64,000 bases of DNA from Paraphoma chrysanthemicola. Its lineage: Eukaryota > Ascomycota > Dothideomycetes > Pleosporales > Phaeosphaeriaceae. Positions 23,369 through 34,823 of this stretch are shown in pieces. The notes under the pieces are model-generated. The model saw nothing but the letters and a program-made list of their open reading frames with translations. It made no database searches and was not told the origin of the DNA. The stretch spans positions 186,001-250,000 of the forward strand of contig JAGMWG010000014.1 in assembly GCA_020744225.1 (NCBI GenBank). The letters are read 5' to 3'. Every line of letters begins with the position of its first letter. Position 1 is the stretch's first letter. The position numbers were made by a program, and so were the translations under genes.

Positions 23369-25228
23369 ATGAGACCAGAAACATGTGCACTTTGCAGATT
23401 CCTGCTCCTGTGTTTGCCTAGCCTACCTGGCAATGAAGCTGGGAATACTGAAACGTTTGAGTTGCTCCCCTCAGCTCCGTCGGACCTGCCTGAGGTCGCA
23501 GGTCCGGCTACCTGCACCGAAAGGTGAAGACACATTCATCTTCTTGGCTTATGAAATTGGACGCCAATGGCCGGAATCGATCATCGCACCTCTTTCAGAC
23601 GAAAATTGGTCTGGTATCGAGCGTACGTCCGTGAAGATAGAATACACAATGATCGAGAAATGGCTGGAACTCGATCGTGCACTCCAGCTCTCTGGTCACC
23701 TAAACATCGGAACCCTCCTTTATCGATTCGACTCGTCGTCATTGATTGCACTAGTCGCTCTTTGGTCAATCTGCCCTCCGGCGAATGCTACTTTGCGCTC
23801 AGTTATGTTTGGGGAGCAGACCATCTTAAGGAGAATGAGACATCACTTCCCAACCGCTTACCGCAAACAATTGAAGATAGCATCACCGTATGCAAGGCTC
23901 TGGAATTTCGATACTTGTGGGTCGATAGATACTGTATTCCCCAAAATGATGGGCGGACGCGCGCAATCCACATCAAAAGGATGAACGAGATATACAACAA
24001 TGCATACGTCGTCATAATCGCATGCACTGGAGCTGATCCTCATTACGGACTACCTGGTGTCTCACGAGACCGACCGTCTTGTCCTTGTCTTGACATAGGG
24101 AGCAGTCGTTATCTGCAAATGATCCCGTCTGTACATGATATTGCCACTAGTGTTTGGTCAACTAGGGCATGGACATATCAGGAAGTCCTTCTGGCAACAC
24201 GGCGACTTTACTTCACGGACAGACAGCTTTATTTCGAATCGAGAGGGTGCATTGAGAGCGAGTTCGGAACACGGGCGCCGACATTGACCCAATCCCGAGT
24301 TGGTCATATTTATGATCTGATCAATGTCGAATTTGGGGAGACGGGCGATATTCACGCACTAATTGAAGAGTACTCCTCTCGAAAGATGTCTTTTCCTGGC
24401 GATATACTGAATGCAATTTCTGGAGTCCTAGCATACTGTGAGCGATACGCTGGCATCCGCCAGCTTTGGGGACTACCCTTCTCCGAGCAGTCGCCAGAGT
24501 CGCCAGAATCTACTCAAAGTCACTATAGAGACAGCGTCCGCTCGTTTCTGACCAGTTTACTATGGACACCGGTACCAAGTCTGCCCTGTCGTCGTAAAGG
24601 CTTTCCGAGTTGGTCATGGGCAGGGTGGCGTAGCCCAATCAGATACTGGGCTGTGTCTTTTCGCCCACAACCAATGGAGAGTCCAGAATCCCTTGCAGAA
24701 GACGTTCCAAATATGGACGTCGAGCTCAACTCCGGTAAATGCATAACCTGGAACGAGTTTCAATGATCCCATATGGAGCTGAGAGAAGGTGATCTTGGAG
24801 AGAGTATTGCACCAAATCTCCCAAGCCATTTCCTACATATTGAGGCGGAGACATCACCAGTCATGTGATGTTCAGGGTGTGCGAGTTGCCGTGACATGAC
24901 TCTCCAGTGGGTTGTACCCATCAAATCTACCGATGGTGAGACTTTGATGTTGAACGCTCAACATTCATACGAGAGAGCAGCGGTGCAAAGTATCAAATAC
25001 TGTCAAGACTCCCCTGGGCTAACGTGTGAGTGCTTCGGACTACACAATCCCTATCTCGTTGTCCATCTGACTATATCTCTTACACATGATGGCCGTACGG
25101 GACTGAATCAGTATGGGCTTCTAGTGCATGACGTTGGAGGGCATTGGGAACGTCTGGCTTTACTGGAAGGTCCTATCAAGACTTTTGAAGAAGCGAGAAA
25201 GGTTCGGCGAAAGATACGACTGGGTTAA
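23369..25228 (+). pseudogene. Disrupted HET-domain gene
   Basis: Starting from the ATG at 23369 (MRPETCALCRFLLLC, the usual Cys-x-x-Cys-type N-terminal block), the frame stops at 23527. The next family-like segment (EDTFIFLAYEIG ... IEYTMIEKWLEL) lies in another frame, and from about 23672 the frame returns for SCTPALW, LVVIDCTSRSLV and the HET core YFALSYVWGAD, YLWVDRYCIPQ and WSTRAWTYQEVLL. The two shifts cancel each other. TGA codons at 24764 and 24866 precede a last coding-like block to 25228 with no further frame change. A 51-nt GT-AG intron (about 24735-24785) could remove the first TGA; the frameshifts have no intron explanation. I call it a pseudogene, with sequence error or unusual splicing as the alternative. 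Confidence 0.7.
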
Positions 25229-25432
25229 TGCACGTGACTGTACGGATTGGCTTTCACCTAGACGCTTCCGCCATTGATGTGAGGCGCAGTCTCGACAATC
25301 ATTCATGTCGCCTCGTCACTACTACTAGTTGCTATATCCACTTCATATTTCAGCTTCCCTTCCACCCTGTTCCACCCAGCAACCACCTCGACTCCCTCAA
25401 CCGCACTCTCAAACGCGCTTCTCAACTATAGC

Positions 25433-26362
25433 ATGAAGATGAAAGACTTCCTCACCACCCTCCTGGCGGCAACAGTTATCACACATCCGACTACCCTCAC
25501 GCCTGCTGGTGCTGTAACGGCGACCGACATCGCTAGCCATCGCGATGTCGGCCTTCAGCCTGGCCTGGAAGCCAGCCCCACCACATCTCGACTGCTTTAC
25601 CGCCAAGCTCATGAGGTTGCTGTGACGAACAGCAAGCTGAGTGAAGTTGGCAACCACTTCAAGGACCAGTTGCGCACATTCGAGCTCGCTCTAGAGCAGC
25701 TGAAACTGTGCAATGCTCAGACCTCTCTGGACCGTGTGTCCATCATACACCGCATGCAGGAGGATCAGGAGAACAGTGAAGAGGATAGCGAGGAAGACGG
25801 TATCGAAGCGCTACTACAAGTCATCAGCGATGGCGTCGCGCGTCTTAACACAGCCCGCAAATGCAGTCTCCTCGATACCTATCCGTACCTCACAAAGCAA
25901 GCTGCTGTGCACGCGATAGAAGACAAGGTATGCCTGATCGACCTCGCGCAAATCATCGATAACGCTATCGCGCGAATGAAGACATACCCGGCCCGGCCTG
26001 AGGTTTTGCTGTCTCCAGAGGCGGAGGGCGATGAGAGTGTGCCAGCCGATAACGATGTCGTGCTTACAGACCTCTTCTACAAGTCGACGCCACTGACCGC
26101 AACCACTCCAAATCCAACTGTCCCTTCTCAGGACCCGCTGTTCGCACACACCGAGCGACCCGAGCTCAAACGCCGCACCACCAACGTAGAGGCTAGGCTG
26201 AATGATGTCTTCTTCTCCATCGACGAATCTCTTGCGAGACTACAAAGCTCGCGTTTGAGCGGGCAAGCGACGGTCGATCGCATCCTGGACGCTGTTTTTG
26301 GGCCTGTCGAGAAAGAAGATATGGTAAGAGAGCTGGGTTTGGACAGACCGGGGGAGGAATGA
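25433..26362 (+). CDS. Hypothetical secreted protein, 309 aa
   Basis: Intronless frame with ATG at 25433. The first 27 residues look like a signal peptide (MKMKDFLTTLLAATVITHP...AGA). The mature part is mainly helical and acidic, with two similar segments of the form LLQVISDGVARLNTARKCSLLD and LAQIIDNAIARMKTYPARP, and an EENSEEDSEEDG-type acidic run between residues 110 and 125. A third related element, VFFSIDESLARLQSSRLS, occurs near the C-terminus, so the protein may be built from three diverged repeats. I know no family for it. Probably exported; function unknown. Confidence 0.7.
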   Translation: MKMKDFLTTLLAATVITHPTTLTPAGAVTATDIASHRDVGLQPGLEASPTTSRLLYRQAHEVAVTNSKLSEVGNHFKDQLRTFELALEQLKLCNAQTSLDRVSIIHRMQEDQENSEEDSEEDGIEALLQVISDGVARLNTARKCSLLDTYPYLTKQAAVHAIEDKVCLIDLAQIIDNAIARMKTYPARPEVLLSPEAEGDESVPADNDVVLTDLFYKSTPLTATTPNPTVPSQDPLFAHTERPELKRRTTNVEARLNDVFFSIDESLARLQSSRLSGQATVDRILDAVFGPVEKEDMVRELGLDRPGEE

Positions 26363-26571
26363 GCGTGTATGTAGTGATAGGCATAACACGCAGCTTCGGA
26401 AGGAAGGATCAAAGAAATTCAATCGATGGTGGATAGGCTCTCTTTTAGACAAGTAGGGCGAGTGAGCTGTATATTCTGACTCACAATGACCATCCAAACT
26501 ACATGCCATGTACTCTTCCTCTATTTTTCTAAATCTACTAGACACAGGTTGGCCCTTTGCCGCATTTCTTC

Positions 26572-28378
26572 TCAGCATGTATACTTCATCTCCAACTCCA
26601 CCCTCGGTACTCCTACAAATTCCTTCGGCACCACATAAGTCACGTTGTAGAAAAGATGATTCCGCAACGCTTTCCCATACGTGACATCCTGCTTCACCAA
26701 CCCCTCCGCCTGCACCTCGATATCCAAACACGGCAGCTCTTCCAGCCCTTTTACCCTCCCTCCAGCTAATACCCACTTCGGCGGAAGATTCGACACCGCG
26801 AACGTGAAGATATCGCTTCCCGGCTGCGTGACATTTGGGTAGCTGACGCTGAGGTGATTTGGCGATGCGACCGCGTGAATGGTCGATGCGCTTGGATACA
26901 GCGTGAAGAAGGTGTTCAACGGGTACGGAGTATGTTTTGAATCTCCGGCCCAATTTACAATCACAGGGACGTATTGGTCGCCACGATTCTTATTCTCGGA
27001 AACTTGTTGTGCGCCGATCATAAGGTTTTTGCTGATCCAACTCGTCGCTATGCGTTTATGCTTTCCGTCCAAATCTTCGTAGATTGTTTTGTTCAGCCAT
27101 CTCTCTGGACCGGTGAAATCTTTCGTCGTCAAAACTTGATTGACATCCGCGGTCACATATTTCTTGACATTGTCGATAACAAGCGCAATAGCTGCACCTT
27201 GTGCAACATCAAACAGTAAATCGCCTTCCATCTTCAGCGGCTGCGGGAGCGTATCGTGGCCAAACACTCCCCAAAATATCAAGTTCAGCACGGAGGAGTG
27301 CTGCGTGATGTCTCGCGTGTACGCGCGATCATATGGGCCGACCATATTCCCTAAATACCCGTTCCAGTGTTCGCTCAAATCTTTCCAGAGCACCGGGGTG
27401 ATGATAGACGCAGCACGTGTCATTGTCGCATTTTTGGGACCGTACGCAAGTTGTGCGCCTAGAGCCCACATATCGATTCCGTAGTAGGTTGGGGCGTTAT
27501 ACTCGCTCAGCGTATTCGCGCCATGCAATTCGAACAGCTGCAGGATCTTGGTACCCTGATCATTCGCGTAGTCCACGAATCTAGAATTGTTTCGACGCGC
27601 TCCGATCCAGCCTACGACCAGCGCGCGCATCATTGCGGGATTGGTGTACGCGATGGTTAGATTGTCGTCGAGTGGAAAGGAGCCATTGCGCCGCATCCCG
27701 CCTACGGCTGCGATCTCGAGACTGTCTTCGATACGTGTGATGAGTGGGGCGGGCAGGAGGTGGCTGAATTCTTCAACGAGTTGGATGAGTTGGGTGCCGA
27801 TGAATTCGCGCCAGTTGGGATCGTATGTGGTCTGGATATGCTTAGTCTAGCTACGCTCGAGTTAGGACTGGGCCTGAAACGTACATATATCTTAGACGGA
27901 TACAGTGGAGAATCTAAGGTTGGATCTGGTTCGTCGGGTGAGAGCTTGTATGTTCCGTACCATGGGGCGTCAAAGTCGGATGTCATTTGACATGCGAGTC
28001 TTGTTTACTTGTCAGCACTACAATTCCAACACCACCATTCTTCAATGTACTTACATGTTCTCAATCGAAGCCAAGGCATTTCCCAAATCATCACCCTCAT
28101 TCCTCCATAACAATCCAGCTGTATACCACGCCGTGAACCTGACTGACCAAATCCCCTTATCCGAATATTGGATTAAATTATATGATGCATCGTATCGATT
28201 ATCCTGCACATGCATCGACCAATCGAATAAATCTTGCGCTTCTGTACGCGTCGTCAATTTCAATCCAATCGTTCTGGCCTCCAAGCTTACCAGGCGAGAG
28301 TACCCTCTCACTTCCTCTAATCGCAATCGCACATGCTTGCGCTCCAAAGCATGCTGCTATCAATCCCTTCATCCTCAT
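26572..28378 (-). CDS. Conserved fungal protein of unknown function (secreted, possible helical-barrel fold)
   Basis: Well-supported exons are about 28347-28055, 27999-27885 and 27831-26572, joined by GT-AG introns of 55 and 53 nt that keep frame: ...NALASIEN|ILACQ... and ...YPSKIY|TTYDPNWREF. Motifs such as FTAWYTAGLLWRNEGDD, YDPNWREFIGTQL, GGMRRNGSFP, EYNAPTYYG and GPYDRAYTRD recur in a widespread ascomycete family that I recognise but cannot name. Its W/Y/H-rich helices suggest an (alpha/alpha) barrel, which is inference. The 5' end is unresolved: an ATG at 28378 begins a signal-peptide-like sequence (MRMKGLIAACFGAQACAIA) but in a frame one base off, so there is a missing intron, a small frameshift, or another first exon. 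Potential N-glycosylation sites are many. Confidence 0.75.
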
Positions 28379-29046
28379 TACTGTTTTTCGGTATACAGAA
28401 ATCGCCGTTCGCTTGTGATGCGAATCGCCATTATCCTAGACTATTTTCCGAGCCTTATGTACCTACCCCAAGCGACGGATAAATTGCTCCGCACGCCACA
28501 AGCGCGATCAACCAAGGGACGGGGTTTCGGAGGATTGCGAAACCGAAGCGATTGGCGTACTTCATAGCCTCGGTAGCGAGACTATTTTGCTAGTTCAATG
28601 CGGGGAGATGTGTCTTGGGAGAAAGAAATTCTTGGTTGTTGTCGGAAATTGTTACCTTTGTGGGAGGAGAAGGCGTGGGAGTCGTCCAGAATGGGAAGGT
28701 ACCTAATGAAATTCCGCTTGGAGCTTTTACTAAGCCTGCGCTAAACTTGAGTCCTCAGTCTCCCCCAACCAGTCTCTTTTATATACATTGCGTTGCAAAC
28801 CCTAGACTCTACAGTTCTCTCTACCACTCTTCGTCTATACACTAGCGTCAAACTTCTTTATACCTTATCTAGATACTCATTGTCTTACGAAGAAGTAGTC
28901 TCCATTCCGCTGTTGTAGTGCGCCCTTCGTACTAAAGCTGCACAGCATCTCATTCTGTTCTGATGTTAGGTGTCTAGTTTGCCTAACGTGTGATGGTTAT
29001 ACTCGCCCACACAGTCCCATCACTGAACGCCCCTCCCCATCACCCA
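28379..29046. other. Intergenic region, no supported gene
   Basis: The left part should be the promoter of the minus-strand gene at 26572-28378; the right part is 3' flank of the GMC oxidoreductase gene. No coding evidence is seen. Confidence 0.4.
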
Positions 29047-30865
29047 TCACCACACTCCCCACTTATCCATGATAATATCCACAGCTTGTTCCGCAATCCC
29101 TATCAAAACCATTAGCATCGTCTCTCCCACATAACCTCATCAAAACATACCATACACAGGCGCCTGATAATGCGCAGCCAACGGCTTCGGTATCTAATCC
29201 AGCATCAGCAACCTTCCCATAAACCCATACAAGAAAGGATCGATCGACTCACAATACTAGCATCCACAACCCTCAAGTTCCGCACCCCATACACCCTCAA
29301 CGAAGTATCTACAACCCTCCCCATCGCCGCCGTCCCACCAGCATGAAAAGTCGTCCCCGCACCAATCCTAATCCTCTGATCAACATCTTCATCAGACGCA
29401 TCTCCACTCAAAACAGGCATGTCTGGCGGTGTATATTCAACATCAATCATCCCCCTCCCTGCCCGCGTCCCTTGCACCACGCGCGAAACCATCCTAAACC
29501 CCTCGCGCAAAACATGCCGATCGGCTTCTGTTGCAGCATAATTCGGATCGATAACAGGTGCCTGGATGGGGTCGTTTGAGTTGAGGGACACGCTGCCGCG
29601 GGATGTTGGTAGACATGCCATGAAGAATGTGCTGATTGTCTGACCGTCGAGGGGGATTGAGAGGCCTTGTGTTTCGGCGCCAAAGGGCGCGTATAGGATG
29701 CCGAATTCGAGATGTGTTCGTGGGCCCTTGATGAGTGGGTGATCGTCCTCGATACTTCCTTCGTCCTTTTCGAGTGCGGATTTCAGCGGCGCGATGGGTA
29801 TCGGTGCGCGGGCAAGGAAATCTATCGGACCACCTTTATCGTAGTTTTCGCCAGCGAATAGTGGCGAGCCAAGCGCAAGGCCGCGGTCAGGGTGGCGCAG
29901 TTTCCAGTATCGGTAGTATATAAGGTGGTCGTGGAGGTTCTGACCAACGGCTGGGAGAGCGATTTTCAGCGGGATGGCGTGTGTGGCGAGATGGGCTGGG
30001 TCGCCGATACCTGAGAGCATGAGGATTTGTGGGGTGCGGTATGCGCCTGCGCTGAGGATTACTTGGCCGCCTTGGTTTAGGCTGATGGTTTCGTTGGTGG
30101 TTAGTTCGACGCCTGTAGCTATATTATCTTCGCTCAGAATGATGCGTTTGACCACGGTATTCGTTAGGACTTTTACGCCATCCAAGGGATATACCGATGG
30201 CGTTATTTGCCTTTTCCCATCCTTCCAGCTCTCGACTAGATCGCTAATACTCTGCGGATGGCCATCATTCAGGTCGGGTTTGTATTCCAGCCCGAGATGC
30301 GACCACATCTTAAGAACGGCGTCGCGCAAGGGGAATTTCCGGCCAGATGACGTGACGGACGCTGTATGCACTGGCCCGTCGAATCCATGTTGTGAGGCAT
30401 CCGAAGTAGGATCGTGATGGTGTTCAGAGCGCTGAAAGTACGGCAACATGCCTTTGTAACTCCATCGCTCGTCGCCTACTTCACGAGCCCAGTCATCGTA
30501 ATCCTGTGCATCGCCGCGAGTCCAAGCACCTAGAATCCATCAACCTTGTCGAGATACAACAACCTTCCGCATGAAAACTCGTTGCACGTACCATAATTGA
30601 TCACAGTGCCGCCGCCTAGGGCTTTCACTCCGCAGTTGTATTTCGGCTTCCCATCGAGATGTTTCTGAGGCGTGGTGAAGTATTTGTAGTCTAGATCCGA
30701 AAAGTGCAGTAATGCGCCCTCAGCAGGTACTGACACGTTCGGGTGATTGGTTGGGTCTGGTCCGGCTTCGATTAGGATGATGGAGAGCGAAGGTTTTCTT
30801 TGGTGTAATCTTGATGCGACAACTGTTCCTGCGAGGCCGCCGCCGATGACAATTACATCTGCCAT
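29047..30865 (-). CDS. GMC-family FAD oxidoreductase
   Basis: Four exons: 30865-30592, 30529-29253, 29193-29151 and 29099-29047, with GT-AG introns of 62, 59 and 51 nt; 548 aa. The N-terminus MADVIVIGGGLAGTVVASRL is the FAD-binding Rossmann start (GxGxxG-like), immediately at residue 1, so no signal peptide: probably cytosolic or peroxisomal. Further blocks: LGGGTVINYGAWTRGD (the first splice restores it), LSAGAYRTPQILMLSGIG, and FHAGGTAAMG with the catalytic-type histidine. The last two small exons give IPKPLAAHYQAPVYGIAEQAVDI, the expected GMC C-terminus. Substrate (alcohol, sugar or choline-like) cannot be told. Reading past 29253 without splicing gives a false, truncated end. Confidence 0.93.
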
Positions 30866-31299
30866 TGCGTGTTCACAAGAAGAAGGACTTGGCTCAGACT
30901 GTAGTGGAGAGGTCCTACGATGGTGAAGTACGTGAGGAATGTAAGGCTGCCCATCTGTATGCAGTCATACCGTCCAATGCTGTCAGCTTCGGGCAACTCC
31001 GCAATGGGCTGTCAGCTTCGGAGAACTTCCAAATGGATAATCAGTCTTCATAACGAGAAAATCGTATCTAGTCATTCTGATTGGAATTCCGCTCTTTGTA
31101 GAACAATTCGCGATAGCAATCTTTCCACGCCCTCAAGACGGGAGGGACGCTGTCCAACAGGAAGTCGTCGTATTTTTTCTTTAGCACCCACCTTACTTAT
31201 CTCGTGTATAGTAAGTCAGCAAACTTCATCCCCAATCGAGTTCACAATACCCAAGTCCCCCTTGCGCACTGTTTAACCAATCCTCCATTCCCTACAAAC
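30866..31299. other. Intergenic region
   Basis: This holds the GMC gene promoter and the 3' flank of the Hce2-like gene. A short exact duplication is visible: ctgtcagcttcggg/ctgtcagcttcgga within 30975-31025. No gene is supported. Confidence 0.4.
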
Positions 31300-31841
31300 C
31301 TACGTAACATACCACGTCGCATTGAACCCCTCACACTCCACAATCCCCTCCGCGGCCGCCCTGCCCCCATGCAATGGCGCAAACCTCCTATTCACCTCAT
31401 CCAGAATATCCACAATGTCCTGGTTATCCATTGAGAAGTAATAATCCTTTGGCTGGCCTGGTGCGCGCCCGATGCTAAAGCCGCATGGGTACCCGACCAT
31501 GTTTTGGCGGTAGCTGTCTGGTTTGCCTGGAGCGTGTCAGTTGGAGACCTGGTTCCTGATGGTCTTGGGTTGGAGGTGTAAGGTGTGAAATCGAGGCAGA
31601 CGAGTGAGAAATAACAGTACATACCACGAAGGTCAACGCCCCAGTCGCCTGCATCAGTCAAAACGCCACGGCAAGCGTCGTAGCAGTCTTGCACGGATGG
31701 CGGGTCAGTAGATGTGGTTGTGCGGTCGATGTAAGTCAGTGTAGTGCAATAGCCGATTGTATTCTTGCTGCCGGTGCAGGCATTGTTCTGGGCTGCTGCG
31801 AGGGCGACGAGTGTCGACAAAACAGAAATGGAGGTGCGCAT
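31300..31841 (-). CDS. Small secreted Ecp2/Hce2-like protein
   Basis: Two exons, 31841-31625 and 31526-31300, joined by a 98-nt GT-AG intron; 147 aa. Residues 1-17 are a signal peptide (MRTSISVLSTLVALAAAQ). The mature protein has seven or so cysteines and the layout of the Hce2 (Ecp2-homologue) family: a D-C-Y-D-x-C segment, a tryptophan before the splice, a G-Y-P-C-G-F block, then DNQDIVDILDEVNRRF and a glycine-rich end with VECEG. In plant-associated fungi, members are apoplastic effectors or necrosis-related proteins, but many saprobes also carry them. Function here is inferred from pattern alone. The frame is intact. Confidence 0.75.
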
Positions 31842-32294
31842 GATGAGAGCGTAGCGATCTCTTGTGGACTATTATACGTCCTACTAAGTGCAGATTCCCG
31901 TGGGATAAACAGACTGGTACTGTGACGGCTATGTTGCGTTTATATAACTTTGTTGTTGCGAGGTAGACTCAGACCATGCAGATGCTTTTACCCAAGTCAA
32001 GGATGGCATTGGCTTGACCTGTGCTGATGTGATCTTCGCAGCTGGAATACGAGCCGATGTAATATACTGTGTATCATCGATTGTACCTTGCAGGCCACTT
32101 CTCGTACAAGTGGCCAATAAATGCCATGGATCGTCAGGCTTGGTTACACACGAGTGTAGAGACAGACCGTAAGCCGCATGAAGTCCGCGGTCGGCTCTAA
32201 GCGGGAGAGGATTAAGCATCTTGGGCCAGAGAATTAACGCCAAGTTCAAATTGTAATGGTGCATGGTTTGCATTGAACGTTAGAGCACGTAACT
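31842..32294. other. Intergenic region
   Basis: Promoter side of the Hce2-like gene and 3' flank of the next minus-strand gene. No coding evidence is seen. Confidence 0.4.
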
Positions 32295-33060
32295 TCATAA
32301 TTGTGCGAAGATCACTAGCAGTAGGCTGGCTAAAAGGCATGTTGTAAGGTTGGTCCTGTTGAAGGAGTCGCTTGCGCCCTTGCTAGTTGCGCCTATTAAA
32401 CCGCCATTGTCAGCAGTTTCTAGTTGCTCGTCAGTCTCGAGAAGCTGCAAACATAGGCCTCCAGCACTCACGATCCCCAATCAAGCCACTTTGCTCCTCA
32501 TCTTGCCTTGACCCAGCTCGAGTCGCGCACAGTCTGACCAATGTGGCGTTGCCTTTCAACTGATCAAGCTGCACCTTCGCCTCTGCTATGGTCATGTTCA
32601 GCTTCTTGTTGTTCATTTTCTTGAGAATCTTGCTGATGCGACGCTGTGCTTCTGCTGTATTGTTGGTCGCCAACCTGGCCACTTTCTCGAGTCTCCTCAA
32701 CCTCCTGCACGTGCGAGCATCCTTACGAGCAGCATTGACGACGTCGCACTCGGCCAGTAATGTGGCATTCGACGTTAAGTTTGCCAACTGAGCATTGAAC
32801 GCAGCCGCATTGGCCTGCAGGAAGGCAAGTTGGGTTTCCTTGACTTTACTGCTGGCAGTGAGATCGGTAAGTGCGGGCGGTTCGTTGGCAGTTTTGTTCA
32901 ACACGGTCAACAGGCGTATACGCTTGCACAGGGCCTTGATCGGTCGTTCGGGGGCATTCGCTGGTGGCGCGGGGTCCTCAGGGCGTGGTGGTTGTGGTTG
33001 AGCGAGGCATGCCTTGAATCCAACTAGACTGAGAATGAGTATAAGGCAGATGAGGCGCAT
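32295..33060 (-). CDS. Secreted N-glycosylated protein with GPI-type tail
   Basis: Two exons, 33060-32472 and 32419-32295, with a 52-nt GT-AG intron; 237 aa. An N-terminal signal peptide (MRLICLILILSLVGFKACLAQ) is followed by a proline-rich linker and a helical, Asn/Ala/Lys-rich body with many N-x-S/T sites (NKT, NLT, NAT, NNT, NMT). Exon 2 adds a short linker and a hydrophobic end (TTCLLASLLLVIFAQL), as in GPI-anchor signals. Without splicing the frame would end early, so the intron is important for the call. Family unknown. It is followed upstream by another GPI-type secreted gene on the same strand. Confidence 0.78.
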
Positions 33061-33359
33061 ACTGGAGCGATAGACCACGAGAGAAGTGCGAGAGGATGAG
33101 TGGTTGATCAGGCAGCTAGACGTGCGGACTTGGCAGACCTAGAGGTGCTCGCAGCGATTTCGACATTTGGCAGTTCGATGTTCACCTGCCGGCTGTCATT
33201 GTTTCAAAGCGTAGCGGCCGTCGCGGAGCGAACCAGGTCCTTCTGGTGAGTTTGGAGGGACTTGTTTCACAATCCATACTCTCCAACAAACCTGCTGCAG
33301 GTACAGCCGTTTCGCCGGCACTTCTCCAACGCATATTTCGAATACTGCGACTTCCAGGT

Positions 33360-34272
33360 TCAGCCCTGCAGAATGATCATGACCAGGAATGGAAATAATG
33401 CAAATACAGTAGCTCTAGCGGCACATCTGGCGACCGCGGCACCGGTTGGGGCTGCAGCTGCAGCTGTACGAGAAGAACTCCGCGACCCACCGCCAGGCGA
33501 TGTCATTGTCGCAGTAGCTGTCGCCCTGCTTGTCACGGAACTTGGGCATGCAGATGGTACCACTCGTGCTGCGGTCGGAGCGCCGCCTCGTGAAGAGTTG
33601 GGATCCACGCTCACCCCGGGGCACGTGTCGATGCACCTGCGATACGATCCATCGGCATAGGTGATATTTGGGCCACTGGCGCAGTCCTTTACGCATGAGA
33701 AGCCAGAGCAGGACATTCCATCGTCACCCCAAAGATTTCTCCCTTGCTGCTGGAACCACGCCCATGTACCGTTCGCACCCGTGAGTTCAATAACGTCCGA
33801 GTACATCTGGCCTGTGTAATAGGAACCGTCCGTGTTCATCACGCGCGCGGCAATAGCATAATGTTTTCCTGACGGACCGACTGAGGGTGGTATAGTGACG
33901 GTGAAGGGTGTTGCATTGAAGACCACGATGCCGGCGTTTACGGTGATATTGATGGTGGGATCACAGAGCGTCTGTTCGTGTATCAGGTAGCCTATCGCAT
34001 GTCAGCAGGGCGCTGGGTCCGCTGCAAAACAACCTACAGTCCGTGTCGTAGAAGTCGGCCACAGAATGGTTAAAGGGAGAAGACCCGAGGTAGACGCGCA
34101 GTGCGTATGCGTACGTTGCTTTTTGAAGCGGGTGATACTCGGCTGTGAGGGTCGCATTAAATGGCACACCTGCTGCGACAACAGGAGGCGCGTTGATCGC
34201 AGCTTCAGATTCGGCATGCACGAACGCGATGAACGAGAAAAGGAGAGCAAAGACAGGCACCGAGAGTGGCAT
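33360..34272 (-). CDS. Secreted cysteine-containing protein with GPI-type tail
   Basis: Two exons, 34272-34038 and 33991-33360, with a 46-nt GT-AG intron containing a gctgacat branch site; 288 aa. Signal peptide MPLSVPVFALLFSFIAFVHA. The first half is beta-rich, with Immunoglobulin-like or carbohydrate-binding-like spacing (FNATLTAEYHPLQ, YALRVYLGSSPFN), and has N-glycosylation sites. A later cysteine-rich block reads CSGFSCVKDCASGPNITYADG...CIDTC. A Ser/Thr/Ala/Arg-rich linker and a hydrophobic C-terminus (VFALFPFLVMIILQG) suggest a GPI anchor. I do not recognise the family. Extracellular or wall location is likely. Confidence 0.78.
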
Positions 34273-34823
34273 GTTAGCGGTCTATGAGATGACAGTGACA
34301 CAGCGACGCGTGAAGGAGGCATCGAGGAAATGAGGCTGGTTGCATATCAGAAGCCTTGCGGTCGGCTGACATACGCCACCAACAGCGAAGCACGAACAGA
34401 TCTTGCCGCATCAGGCAGTGTGTAATGAAGCATCTTTCACGGTAAAATTAGGCATGTACTTTGCGCAGTCGCTGCGAAAGTTGCTGGGTGCAGCGAAGCG
34501 TGCGGACGTAAGCAGTGTGGAAAGTGCGACACGCGCCGGTATTCAGTCGGTTCATCACACGGCACTGGCCCCTCCAAGCCGAAGGTGCAGCGAAGGACAT
34601 ATTCTGCGAGCTGATTGAGACGCGTAGAACATTCGCGAATGAAGGGAAAAAATTGCATTGCGTGAGTCAAGATGATGGCAACAGTCGCGATGGCTACTTT
34701 GCGAAAGAAGGTATCGATAACTGAGTCACGGGTTGCGGGGAGCGGAGGAGTCAACCCTAAGCGTCCAGTCCAAAAAACATGAGCCCCGCGGCGGGCTGCA
34801 AACACGCAACAACCACCCTCACC
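34273..34823. other. Divergent promoter region
   Basis: This stretch separates the minus-strand secreted gene from the plus-strand isoleucyl-tRNA synthetase gene. It should contain both promoters. No gene is supported. Confidence 0.5.
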
